The position numbers were made by a program, and so were the translations under genes. A DNA stretch of 64,000 nt. It comes from Cymbomonas tetramitiformis (taxonomy: Eukaryota > Chlorophyta > Pyramimonadophyceae > Pyramimonadales > Pyramimonadaceae). The stretch spans positions 31,243-95,242 of the forward strand of contig LGRX02035268.1 in the NCBI GenBank assembly GCA_001247695.2. The letters are read 5' to 3'. Below are positions 20,186 through 31,254 of this stretch, one piece after another (position 1 is the first letter of the stretch; the number at the start of each line of letters is the position of its first letter). The notes under the pieces are model-generated. The model had not been told where the DNA came from, searched no databases, and worked only from the letters and a program-made list of their open reading frames with translations.

Positions 20186-20927
20186 CTTAAGACGGCTTGC
20201 ATATATATAAGGGCTGTTCCATTTATTGTCGCAGGGGGATTTGGGATTGGCTCTAGGACCCCCACCTACCCAGCGGACATTTTCATGGATGTCCCCCTCC
20301 CCCCCTTCGGACACATTTGACGGAGCACCCCACCCACCCTCCGGACACATTCAAAATTTGGACCCCTCGGACACGCCACAAAAAAATCGTTGCGGCTTTG
20401 ATGATACATCCCTTTAAAAAATATATCGCGCGCGGTTAAAGCATCGATCGACTACAAATCCATCTCACTCACATATAGGCAGACTCTTATGCCCGAGATA
20501 ATTTTGCCCCCCGCCTCCGCTATTTAAAAATGTACACACGCGGGTATCGAAATCAAGACCTCGGGGTCAGTTGATTGTCGCTATACCATTTGGACTACCA
20601 TTCCATGTATAGGTGCCATGCCATTGCAGAGTACTGAATTACCGAACGATACTCGTTTTTGTAGTCGGTCGCCTAGTAATACGGATGCGATGAATCATTT
20701 ATGGTATAGCATGAGTATTGTACTACTGTTTTCATTATTTGTTAAAGTAATATATTCATTTACTGTATTGTGTTTTATAGTACGCGTTTACTATTCCTGT
20801 ACCGTTAATTATGCTATCAATATTGGCTCTAGATTCGGTATCGATTAATCGAAATTGAAATTCCGAGAAAGAAAGAATTGTGGTTCCATATCATTGCCTA
20901 TGCTCAAATGTCTATTCTGCGAAAGGC
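20186..20927. other. Intergenic stretch with a tRNA-like segment
   Basis: No protein gene seen. 20280-20370 has several GGACAC-type repeats. The tRNA-like segment is listed separately. Confidence 0.6.
20537..20603 (-). repeat. tRNA-like segment (possible SINE head)
   Basis: On the minus strand there is an A-box-like region (GGTAGTCCAAATGGTATAGCG) followed about 30 bases later by a B-box-like region (GATTTCGATACCC). Between them is a sequence that resembles an anticodon arm and variable region (CTGACCCCGAGGTC). The acceptor stem is not convincing, so this is more likely a tRNA-derived repeat or pseudogene than a working tRNA gene. Confidence 0.42.
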
Positions 20928-21089
20928 GGGTTAACCCGGGCATGTAGCACGGCTAGGTGGGCCCGGATTGCATAATCGATGAAAATGACATTTAGAAGTC
21001 GCAAGAAGTTTCAAGAAGTACTTAGTGGTTAAAAGAAATCATCTAGAGGCAATATTTTATATTTTTTGATAATTGTAGTGGCCACAGGG

Positions 21090-21880
21090 CTGCTTACAGG
21101 TCGCGGACGGGCTGCCGTACATACATTGCATATCTTGCGGGCGCGTGAGATATGCAAATGATACGGGGAAGTTATTAGACGTTGTGAGAAGTATTTAGAG
21201 GTCATCCGTAGGCAATGAGAAGCGAAATTTCACATCGGGTCACATTCGTTCGCGGGGCGTTGGGGAGCTAATTTCGTCTGTAAACTGACTGCAAAACAGA
21301 AAATGCATGTCTCGTGGGCGCGTGAGATATGCAAATGATACGGTGAAGTTATTAGAATTTATGAGAAGTATCTAGAAGTTATTACTAGGCATCGAGAAGT
21401 GATATTTCACATCGGGTCACATTCGCGGGGCGTTGGGGAGCTAATTTCGTCTGTAAACTGACTGCAAAACAGAAAATGCATGTCTCGTGGGCGCGTGAGA
21501 TATGCAAATGATACGGTGAAGTTATTAGAAGTTGTGAGAAGTATCTAGAAGTTATTACTAGGCATCGAGAAGTGATATTTCACATCGGGTCACATTCACG
21601 GGGCGTTGGGGGGCTAATTTCGTCTGTAAACTGACTGCAAAACAGAAAATGCATGTCTCGTGGGCGCGTGAGATGTTGCACGTGATACGGAGAAGTTATT
21701 AGAAGTTGTGAGAAGTATTTAGAGGTCATACCTAGGCTATGAGAAGCGAAATTTCACATCGGGTCATATTCACGGGGTGCTGGGGAGCTAATTTCGTCTG
21801 TAAAAAGGGCTGCAAAGCAGAAATTGCATATATGGCGGGTGCGTGAGATGTAGCACGTGATACGGAGTCTAAGTTATTCG
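21090..21880. repeat. About four copies of a 175-bp repeat in the left arm
   Basis: Successive units are marked by TTTCACATCGGGTCA at about 21225, 21404, 21577 and 21750, with a conserved GCGTGAGAT stretch between. The inverted copy is at 23930-24700. Confidence 0.85.
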
Positions 21881-21999
21881 AAGTATGTACAAGTCATAAC
21901 AATATACACCGCAACATGGCCGTATCTACAATATATACAATATATACATCTACATAACACTAGAATCTCACAGAAGTGCCAACAACCGCTGATGCTCCC

Positions 22000-22731
22000 T
22001 CAGGGGTAGCATGTGCACATCCCCCCGCCATTGTCAAGCATCGGGTAGACAATCTCCGTTCCGCAAGCATCACGCCCTCCCAAAGGCCACGACGCCCTCT
22101 CTCCGCAGTTCCCATGTGTGCCCCCCTCCCTCAAGTTTGAATTTCCGACCACCCCAAGCGTTCCAACGCGTTGATGCACACCAAGCATCGTGCAAGCCGT
22201 ACGCACCAAGTTATCCTCGACCAAGTTGCTCCCAAATGCCGCAGCCGCTATCCCCCTCGTTAGACTAACGTTCGCACGTGTGTTTCGTCGTGCTAAGCGT
22301 GATAACGCGTCCCTCAAATTCGCCACAACACAATTCTTCACAGTCTCCTCGCGCCGGTCACCTAACGACACCAATGCCGCATTGCACTCCTTGTGCACCT
22401 TCGAACTCAAGCCCGCCGGAAGGGACTCGATATACGCCCTCACCGCACCCGCAATGCGGTGAGGGCTTCTCCCAAATGCCGTTCACATCTTCTCGACCCA
22501 CCAACCCTTATTCCCGCGCGTCAACTCCTCAAAACCGTCACTTATTTGCGGCAATTGACCTCTAGGACGTTCGTAAGTTTCCTCATGCCCACCTTCCAAC
22601 TCGTCTGACATTTCCACATCGTCACAATGAAACCTCCTCTGAGTGAGCGTGGCAGCACGAAGCGGCGCCCCAACCCCACAAGCTTTAACGGTATGAATAT
22701 CTACACCCCGAAACGTGTGTACAAAAGACAT
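22000..22731 (-). pseudogene. Left-arm copy of the foldback ORF, broken by a TGA
   Basis: Matches the C-terminal two-thirds of the right-arm ORF. It is broken at 22483-22485, where a CGA codon in the right arm (EKMR) is TGA here. That is the change expected from loss of a methylated CpG cytosine. Its N-terminus differs from the right-arm protein because it lies in the unrepeated centre. Confidence 0.7.
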
Positions 22732-22745
22732 GTGATTGTGCTGCT

Positions 22746-23801
22746 GTGAGACTTCGCGTCAAGGAAGGGTTTACGTGTGTCTTACTAGATTGTTTGGTGA
22801 CAGTGACGCATATCGGGGAAGGGTTATTGAACGTCACGCTCGTGCGGGATCAACGATCGTGGCTATTTGGGGTGTTATGTACGACTCTCCACATTACGCT
22901 GCTTGCAGTGAGCGTTTTTTTGGCGTTGTGTGGCCCCGACGCTGCCTACAATCCGGGACCGAATTGGGATATTCCTCCCGTTCTTATAGACTTGTTACCC
23001 CTTCTCGTAGAGGTTGGAGATTCCGCTCGCATTATACCTCTTGGAGTGTGGCCCCTGAAAGATGATGATATGGATACGCTTGAGACGTTGGTGGGGAAGA
23101 TAGATTTGTTGTGCGAGGCCTGGACATCAGCAAAAGGACAAGGTGATGTTAATCACGCTCACTCAGAGGAGGTTTGTGACGATGTGGAAATGTCAGACGA
23201 GTTGGAAGGTGGGCATGAGGAAACTTACGAACGTCCTAGAGGTCAATTGCCGCAAGTAAGTGACGGTTTTGAGGAGTTGACGCGCGGGAATAAGGGTTGG
23301 TGGTTCGAGAAGATGCGAACGGCATTTGGGAGAAGCCCTCACCGCATTGCGGGTGCGGTGAGGGCGTATATCGAGTCCCTTCCGGCGGGCTTGAGTTCGA
23401 AGGTGCACAAGGAGTGCAATGCGGCATTGGTGTCGTTAGGTGACCGGCGCGAGGAGACAGTGAAGAATTGTGTTGTGGCGAATTTGAGGGACGCGTTATC
23501 ACGCTTAGCACGACGAAACACACGTGCGAACGTTAGTCTAACGAGGGGGATAGCGGCTGCGGCATTTGGGAGCAACTTGGCCGAGGATAACTTGGTGCGT
23601 ACGGCTTGCACGATGCTTGGTGTGCATCAACGCGTTGGAACGCTTGGGGTGGTCGGAAATTCAAACTTGAGGGAGGGAGGCACACATGGGAACTGCGGAG
23701 AGAGGGCGTCGTGGCCTTTGGGAGGGCGTGATGCTTGCGGAACGGAGATTGTCTACCCGATGCTTGACAATGGCGGGGGGATGTGCACATGCTACCCCTG
23801 A
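22746..23801 (+). CDS. Right-arm ORF of the foldback element, unknown protein
   Basis: 351 codons, intact. The first part lies in the unrepeated centre and has a hydrophobic stretch (about residues 38-63) that could span a membrane. An acidic segment and then a helical, Arg-rich C-terminal half follow; that half lies inside the inverted arm, so the other arm repeats it. I recognise no family. It could be a DNA-binding or replication protein of the element, but nothing in the sequence shows this. Confidence 0.5.
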   Translation: MRLRVKEGFTCVLLDCLVTVTHIGEGLLNVTLVRDQRSWLFGVLCTTLHITLLAVSVFLALCGPDAAYNPGPNWDIPPVLIDLLPLLVEVGDSARIIPLGVWPLKDDDMDTLETLVGKIDLLCEAWTSAKGQGDVNHAHSEEVCDDVEMSDELEGGHEETYERPRGQLPQVSDGFEELTRGNKGWWFEKMRTAFGRSPHRIAGAVRAYIESLPAGLSSKVHKECNAALVSLGDRREETVKNCVVANLRDALSRLARRNTRANVSLTRGIAAAAFGSNLAEDNLVRTACTMLGVHQRVGTLGVVGNSNLREGGTHGNCGERASWPLGGRDACGTEIVYPMLDNGGGMCTCYP

Positions 23802-23929
23802 GGGAGCATCAGCGGTTGTTGGCACTTCTGTGAGATTCTAGTGTTATGTAGATGTATATATTGTATATATTGTAGATACGGCCATGTTGCGGTGTATATT
23901 GTTATGACTTGTACATACTTCGAATAACT

Positions 23930-24700
23930 TCTCCGTATCACGTGCTACATCTCACGCACCCGCAATATATGCAATTTCTGCTTTGCAGCCCTTTTTACAG
24001 ACGAAATTAGCTCCCCAGCACCCCGTGAATATGACCCGATGTGAAATTTCGCTTCTCATAGCCTAGGTATGACCTCTAAATACTTCTCACAACTTCTAAT
24101 AACTTCTCCGTATCACGTGCAACATCTCACGCGCCCACGAGACATGCATTTTCTGTTTTGCAGTCAGTTTACAGACGAAATTAGCCCCCCAACGCCCCGT
24201 GAATGTGACCCGATGTGAAATATCACTTCTCGATGCCTAGTAATAACTTCTAGATACTTCTCACAACTTCTAATAACTTCACCGTATCATTTGCATATCT
24301 CACGCGCCCACGAGACATGCATTTTCTGTTTTGCAGTCAGTTTACAGACGAAATTAGCTCCCCAACGCCCCGCGAATGTGACCCGATGTGAAATATCACT
24401 TCTCGATGCCTAGTAATAACTTCTAGATACTTCTCATAAACTTCTAATAACTTCACCGTATCATTTGCATATCTCACGCGCCCACGAGACATGCATTTTC
24501 TGTTTTGCAGTCAGTTTACAGACGAAATTAGCTCCCCAACGCCCCGCGAATGTGACCCGATGTGAAATATCACTTCTCGATGCCTAGTAATAACTTCTAG
24601 ATACTTCTCACAACTTCTAATAACTTCACCGTATCATTTGCATATCTCACGCGCCCACGAGACATGCATATCCTGCTCCGCGGCCCATCTGCGACTTGTA
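23930..24700. repeat. 175-bp repeats in the right arm
   Basis: Inverted counterpart of the left-arm array. TGACCCGATGTGAAAT recurs at about 24031, 24205, 24379 and 24555. Confidence 0.85.
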
Positions 24701-24934
24701 TAGCAGCCCTGTGGCCACAATAATTATCGAAAATGCAAAATATTGCATTCGGGTGATTTCTTATAACTTCTAACATGTTCTTGAAACTTCTTGCGACTTC
24801 TTAATGCCATTTTCATTGATTATGCAATTTATAGTGCAAGCCCGTCCACCTAGCCGTGCTACATGCCCCCGCCGTAACACGTTGTTACGGCGGGTTACCA
24901 ATACCTAGGCATTTCTACGATATCGCGCGCGTAA

Positions 24935-25135
24935 TTGACTCCGGGCAAAAACTAGGAACAACAGGCGTTTATCAACCCTCAAAATTACCCCAAAAATGTT
25001 GGCAGAACTCCAGACACTTTGGTCTGAGGATTGGTAATCGACTTCGGGCAAAAAGTAGGAACAACAGGCGTTTATCAACCTTCAAAATTACCCCCAAAAA
25101 GTTGGCAGAACGCCACACATTTTGGGCGGAGGATT
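24935..25135. repeat. Two tandem copies of about 95-100 bp
   Basis: The block starting CGGGCAAAAA(C/G)TAGGAACAA and ending GCGGAGGATTGG-like is present twice in a row, with a few differences. No gene seen in it. Confidence 0.75.
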
Positions 25136-25352
25136 GGTCTATACCGATAGGGAAGTGCTCTAGATCGAAACTTAAGGTCACAGCACATAAAACTTCCTTC
25201 AAATATTGTCATTTAGTGCCTTGGGACCACCACGTAGCCTACGCGGAGCAACAAGAGCTGAATTCTGGATGAGCAATTTAGCACTCAGAAAGTTAGGACT
25301 CCCATCACAAATAAGTAACACCATCTGAGACATCACCAATGATGCCTCTAGA

Positions 25353-26906
25353 ATGGTTCTTACTGAAGAAGGCCTCATAGATGAATGGTCCCTCGAATGT
25401 GGAGTTCTTCAGGGAGAAGTTTTGAGCCCACTAAGGTTTGTAGCCATTACGGATATTCTGGCAATTTGGTTAGCAAAAAGAGCAAACGGTGCAAACCCGT
25501 CAGGAACCACATACGGATACGAACTGAACTCGGAACGCCACAGACCAGACAAACCAGGAAAAAATGTTATTCCTCCCTCCCAAAACCTATTAGAAAAGGG
25601 CACCCCTTTAAATATCTTTGCACGGTTCTTCTGTGATGACACCATGCTCGTGGGGAAAGCTAAAGACGAAGTTCAAGACATGCTAGGTATAGTTAATGAA
25701 TTTATGAGCTTCATCGGTATTCCCATCAATGTTAAGAAATCTAAATACTCTTACAGAAAGCGCATCAAATCCCAGGGCAAAATGGTAACACGATATGACC
25801 TGTCTGATGATTTACTCATCTCTGGGGGTCACCTGGAGCCCAATACCAATGACTCAAGTCCTTCCATTGATGCGAAATGGATACCGCCTGAGTCACCAGA
25901 CTTTCTCGATTTCTCTGACAGCAAAGAGGTAAACAGATACCTCGGAGTATGGTTTGCACTAAATGGGGAATGGAACATACAGGCGGAAATCCTTACCGAC
26001 ATACTTAAATTTACTCTCACATCCATCCAACTGCAACACATGACTCTACACCAGCTAAGATATATTATAAATGCGGTTGTAGTTCCGAGGATGGCGTACC
26101 ACCTTAAAGTTACCTCAGCAATTGCCAACTCCTCAAAGAATGTTGCGATTGAATTATACAAAATGATAGCTTCGTTTATAATCAAATACCTGGGCTGCCC
26201 AGTTGACACTAATCACCAAATAATCTGGACTGCAGTCTGCCAGGGGGGGTACGGTATTGGCAGTGTTTTCGATATTGCAACCGCATCGTGTATCACCGAA
26301 ACCATGAACACCCTGTGTTCTGCAGATGAACACGAATATTGGCAACACAACCACACGGACCGTATCACTGACCCCCACCTTATCTCACTATACCGTAGAA
26401 ACAGCAATCTATGGCTTAAAATAATAATTCAAAACATGAACAACGAAATGAGTAATAATGCCATCTCGGGCTTCCCCTTATCACACTATGCAACCTACAG
26501 TCACACAAAAGACAAACGCTTTAACTGGTTCAGGCGTACAGGTCACATTATGGCAAAACTTGGATACGCTATCGACTCAAAAAATTACCCTGAAAATGAA
26601 GCTGGTGAAACCACATTAGTCACCACCCTTCCCAGACAACTCTACATGTCAAGGAATGTTACCTCCGCAATTCAAAAATATAACCTTAAGCACACAGGTT
26701 CCTTTCTGACTCCCTGCGGTGGAATGTTAAAAAACTGGCAAGAAAACAAAGGCTTTTTCAGGCTAAACGGTGATAAACCCCCTGGATGGCTAACTGCAAT
26801 CGAAAAGGAAATGCTTCAAAACCCCGTAGATTTGGATTCTCAGACCAGATATTTCAAGAAACAATATAGAGACAACATAGTAACTTGGATTACGATGCTG
26901 GAATGA
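25353..26906 (+). pseudogene. Non-LTR (LINE-type) reverse transcriptase, 3' part
   Basis: Has the LINE RT pair of motifs: GVLQGEVLSP (fingers/palm) and the active site FCDDTMLVG about 100 residues later, then a thumb-like region and a long C-terminal extension (about 300 residues) with no endonuclease motif I can name. The region before the QG motif, normally more than 150 residues of RT plus an endonuclease, is missing; an in-frame TGA lies at about 25327. So it is a 5'-truncated or decayed copy. A further frame (26885-27187) follows in another phase and may be its tail. Confidence 0.72.
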
Positions 26907-27169
26907 TTTGGGTGGACTACGCGGACTTCCTGGAATCTTTTGTACGAATTGAGTACAGGTTCCGCCGCCCTTACCTCGTGAACTACAGCTGGTGCTTTGA
27001 GACTGCAGTTTCTGTCTCACACCAGGTGTGCAAGTTGTTATGGCCGGACGATTACAAGAAAGGTCAGCGCACGTTCCGGGATGACTTGCGTGCTTTGTGC
27101 AGGGATATCGTGCTCCGCACAGCCCTGCGGATTATTGGTCCATTCATCCGTGTGGATTTGCATGTGGAC

Positions 27170-28020
27170 AGCGTATGGACATCGTAAGGACCCATATGGA
27201 CAACCGTATGGACGGTCTGAACAGATTTCCGGCGAAACCTTGGTGCATATATATGTAAGAACCATACGGACGACGCGTAATTGTGGTGTCCATATGAAAA
27301 TGACCCAAAATGTCCCATGGACACCGTAAGGATTTCGTAAGGATTTCGTATGGACACCGTATGGACAGAAAACATGTCCACATGGTGTCCATACGCATGG
27401 ACCGAGGCACTCGTCACCCGCACGGTCACCGTATGGAAGACCGCATGGACACCGTATGGACACCCGGATGGACACCGGATGGACACCGTATGGACAGTCG
27501 TATATACGATCAGAATTCTCTATTCCGCACGTATGGACGAAGGCATCCATACGTATGGAGGGGCCTATTACCCGTATGGATTGGCATGTTCACACGTCAA
27601 GGTATGGTTTGCCGGAGGTCAACATTAGCATAAAAATTCGAAAATCTTTTTATTTGATAAATAGGTTGGCTGAACCTATCTAAACATATTATGCGCTTCG
27701 GGGAGTCAAGTGGTTAAGGCATGAAGAAGTTATGGTCGATACCGTTCCGCGATCTCCCATACTTAACCATACTTAAGCACCAACTAAAAACACATATATC
27801 TCGAGATCTAGATCTGCAAATTTTTATGCTAATGTTGACCTCCGGCAAACCATACCTTGGCGTATGGACGTAGCCGTCCGTACGTATGGACATAAACATG
27901 TACATATGAACATGCGGATACGAACAATCAACATATCCAAGCGTATGGACACCTACGTCCGTACGTGTGGACGGTCTTTCATCCGTATGGACGTAGGTGT
28001 CCGCACGTCTGGACAGAGAC
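27170..28020. repeat. Cluster of GTATGGAC / GTCCATAC repeats in inverted blocks
   Basis: Dozens of copies of an octamer, GTATGGAC or its complement, often paired as CCGTATGGACA or facing each other around a short loop (for example 27355-27400). A 40-bp sequence at about 27600-27640 (GTATGGTTTGCCGGAGG...) recurs inverted at 27815-27853, with AT-rich DNA between them, so the whole may be one palindromic element. No gene. Confidence 0.8.
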
Positions 28021-28123
28021 ATTGCTAAAAGAGCTTAAGGATACGAATAGTAAATATATATATCCACACGCGTGATTATGTAAATAAATGTGTGACTGCG
28101 CACCAACCTAAGCACGCATGCAT

Positions 28124-28373
28124 CAAGGGTCGGAATCGATTTGTAATTTTGCAATGTAATTGTCCGATTAATCGATTATTGGTATCGAATCGATTTGGAT
28201 TTGAGCCGTACAATTATGATTGATCGTGATAACTACATACTTTCAAACTCGCAAAAATCGCCAGTGTTAAGGGCGAAACAATTAGACGATCAAATCGATT
28301 TCAACAAATGTATGATGTAACAATTATGATTGTTGATAATCGATTACAAAAATGAAACCGAATCCGACCCTTG
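28124..28373. mobile_element. hAT-like MITE, 250 bp
   Basis: Inverted ends CAAGGGTCGG at both edges and an exact 8-bp duplication, GCATGCAT, at 28116-28123 and 28374-28381. No coding capacity; the interior is rich in ATCGATT. The 8-bp duplication with CA-GGG-type ends assigns it to hAT. Its ends differ from those of the MITE at 5240-5519, so at least two hAT families are present. The duplication is itself part of a GCATGC-rich stretch, so its exact edges could slide by two bases. Confidence 0.85.
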
Positions 28374-28639
28374 GCATGCATGCACAGCGAAAAATGTAGA
28401 GCTCGCACGCAAAAGCGCAAACAAATATATGTTGACACCGACAATCAACTGTCTTTTATACCTGTATACTGCTGCTGCTGAGATCTTATCACTTCCCTCC
28501 TCATCTTCGTCCTCTGAGAGTTCCTCGTCGTTGTCAGCAGAAACCGCAGGGGGCTTAATAAACCGGGCCTCGGCGTCTCGATCATCCTTGAACGTGTTGC
28601 GGCGATATATGTTCCAAGTTGCTAGTTTCTGCTAGATAT

Positions 28640-29100
28640 ATCACAACGGTATATCTATGTGTTGTACCCTAGGTTATTAGGGTTTCGATATCAGAACGGT
28701 CGGAATAATAAGTTAAAACGAGATAAACGATACCTGACTTTTATGTCCAGGTTTTAGGTTTCGGTCTACGGGTGACGGTCACCCAGACTACACTATTACA
28801 AGTATTTTCTTAAGCTTTCTTAACTTTTTCTTAACTTTTCTTAACTTTTTGCGTATAAACCCCCACAAGCCGCCATACGTATAAATTTAAGCGTTGCAAT
28901 TAGCTATTGGCCGATGGAGTTATACGTTGGTGATATAAGTAAAACTTAAGAAAACTTAAGAAAAATGACAGCCAATGACACTTAAGAAAAATAACCGATG
29001 ATACCCACCCCACCCTATGACACTTAAGAAAAATGAGCGATGACACCCACCCCACCCTATGACACTTAAGAAAATGACCGATGACATACACCCCACCCTA
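28640..29100. repeat. CTTAAGAAAA-rich repeats, no gene
   Basis: 28800-28850 has several TTTCTTAACTTT runs. 28975-29100 has three to four tandem copies of a unit of about 49 bp holding GACACTTAAGAAAA, GATGACA and CCCACCCCACCCTA. Confidence 0.75.
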
Positions 29101-29430
29101 CAAGAATCACTCACCTTTAAGAAAACCCGGCGATAAGAAACCAGCCAGCCTTTTGGGGGGTACCGAAGTTGTCGAGAAAAGTGGTTTTTTTGAGCTATGG
29201 AATCCTCGAAAATAAGAAATATGGGTGCTGGCGCCGCAGGCGGAAAATTTTGAAAATGTCGCCTTTTTAAGTGTTTATCATTGGACTTTTAAGAGAATTG
29301 CCCGATTGAAAGAAAATACTTGCTAATTCTTACCGATTCCATAGGACGGGTGCTGGCGGGGGTACGCAAGTTGGTGGAATTAGCTGGCCGACCCCAAATC
29401 TCCGGTTTTCTTAAAGGTGAGTGATTACTG
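29101..29430. mobile_element. TA-flanked MITE, 330 bp
   Basis: The ends are inverted copies: AATCACTCACCTTTAAGAAA, preceded by CA and two variable bases. TA lies on each side (29099-29100 and 29431-29432). TA duplications with CAGT-like ends fit the Tc1/mariner/pogo group. No coding capacity. Confidence 0.78.
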
Positions 29431-29529
29431 TATGACACTTACTCCGTAACCGGAGTCTCTGAGCCGCGGCCAAAGCGATCGAGATTCGATTATTCGAGGT
29501 TGGTTACATTTTAGAAGCTAAAAATTCGG

Positions 29530-30220
29530 GTGTGTGGGCGATGTGAAGTAAGCATTAACATGAGCCAACCAAATGAGCGATGTACGGGAGTGTGGGAATG
29601 CGGTGTGTGCAGAGTGAAGTGCATAATCGTACACTATGGCCGGCAAGTATCCGCAGCTGCCAATCGCAAACCAACGGATCTTTGGGAATACTTTCGTAAT
29701 CAGCAATTGGCTATTTGTGAGAGCATGCTTGATGGTAATGATGCTTTTGTCATTATGCCGACTGGGGGTGGCAAGAGTTTAGGTTTCCAGCTACCTAGTG
29801 TTTTGCAGCGTGGCATGACCATAGTGATCGGGCCTCTATTATCTCTTATGCACGATCAAGTAGTAAGATGTCGTGAAAAAAATGTTACTGCGATTATTTT
29901 TCATGGCGATCTGTTAAGTGATGAGAAGACACTTGTGTGCCACGCCATTAGTCAAAATATGGCGAATTTGTTGTACGTTACTCCGGAGGCACTCGGGAGC
30001 GATGGCATGTTGCCACCGATAATCCAAAAAATGTACCAAGCAGGGCATATAGCTCGCTTTGTGGTTGATGAAGCACACTGTGCTAGTCAAATGGGCCACG
30101 ACTTTCGACCGGCGTACATCACACTTGGTAATTTGAAGATAGAATTTCCAGATGTTCCGATCGCAGCTTTCACGGGGATCGCAACGCATGAGACAGAAGC
30201 TGATGTCAATACGACGTTTT
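29530..30220 (+). pseudogene. RecQ-family DNA helicase, first motor domain only
   Basis: RecQ helicases unwind DNA in 3'-5' direction. Motif 0 (YFRNQQLA), Walker A (MPTGGGKSLGFQLP), the LLYVTPEAL stretch and Walker B (VVDEAHCASQMGHDFRPAY) are all there in order; motif III reads AFTGIAT where ALTATAT is usual. The match stops soon after. The frame stays open to 30789 but its residues are Pro/Ser-rich and unlike the second RecA domain, RecQ zinc or HRDC domains. As read this is a half helicase, either a pseudogene, a captured fragment, or a gene whose other exons I cannot see. Confidence 0.72.
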
Positions 30221-30789
30221 TGACTTCACCACCGTCTTCCACGCGGAAATCCACCCCAAATTTCCTTTTACATCGTTCGATTCCGTTAAAAATAGCGAAA
30301 GTTGCGTTTTTCGCTTACAACCCTATCCTTCGGCTACAGATTTCTGCAGCTTGCAGCGAAATGGCTTCACCACGTCAGCAAGCGCGCATGGCCGCAGTTC
30401 AGTGTGCGCTGCAATTACTCCGACATCAACAATTCATCACTGGTTTCTGTCTGGTGGTGTCTGGTGGTGCGTGTGCACCAGACACCAAGATCGACGTTGA
30501 CAGATACACCAACTTCGCCAGTGAGTATTTTGACTCCCACGCCTTCGTCTCGCCCCATCCCTCGCCCTTGCCTTATGCGCCCCCTAGTCACCATCTGGTG
30601 GTGTCTAGGGGTGCGGTTGCAATCGTCGCATCCCTCACTGTTATCCCTTTTGGGTCCCATCCCGAAGGCTCGATCACGTCCCCTCGCCGCATTTTTCACT
30701 TTCCGCCACTCTGCCCTCTCTTCGTCGCCGCATTCGCTCTAGTGGTGCTTGGCCGCTTTTGGCTTTGGCACCGCACAGGCACTGGCTGA

Positions 30790-31254
30790 TTCGTCTTCTC
30801 CGTGGCGCTTGAGGTCTTCTACGATCGAGGACTTCGCCGCCGCCAATCCGGGATCGCGTCGCAGCTTGTAGAAACTTGCCCTTTAGAATTTTAGGCAACG
30901 CCCCATGCACGGATGTGCTTCTAGTTGGGTTGAGAAAGGCCCCTTTGGCCTCAACATTCTAGTAACATTGGGTTAGGATTAAGGGTGTGCCTGCTTCGGG
31001 ATGACCTCTCACACCTTCGGGGTGAGGAGGTGTCACGGGGAAGCCGATTTCCCCCCCACTGTATGGGGGCCTGCTTCTCCTTGTTTCACCCCTCGCCTTG
31101 AGTGCCTGTCATCTTGTCATCTGTCACCGCTCCGACCGTTCCACACCGCTCTCGATAAAACACCTGAGTATTTTATCTTATGCAGTTTTTAGACCGACCG
31201 GATCACCACCTGCGTTTCCTGTGTTTCAGCGATATATATCCCTTATATATATAT
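30790..31254. other. Intergenic, nothing recognised
   Basis: No gene, RNA or repeat family seen. There is a short AT-rich tract (TATATATA) near 31220-31250. Confidence 0.6.

Larger units (their letters stand above)
20928..24894. mobile_element. Foldback element with about 1.7-kb inverted arms
   Basis: 20940-22640 and 23150-24870 are inverted copies of one another, with a centre of about 500 bp that is not repeated. Next to each outer edge is a hairpin: the palindrome CGGGTTAACCCG at 20928-20939 on the left, and an 11-bp stem CCCGCCGTAAC with loop ACGTT at 24868-24894 on the right. Each arm carries the 3' part of one reading frame pointing outward and about four copies of a 175-bp repeat. I found no convincing target duplication and no transposase motif. 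The outermost 200 bp of the arms differ more than the inner parts. Confidence 0.8.

Noticed and set aside
23000..23060. Envelope or capsid gene in the foldback centre
   Set aside because: A single hydrophobic stretch is not enough to name the protein.
24868..24907. The foldback element as a Helitron
   Set aside because: A hairpin plus CTAG fits a Helitron 3' end, but the next base is G rather than T, no TC start is visible at the left, and no Rep/helicase is encoded. Large inverted arms are not a Helitron trait.
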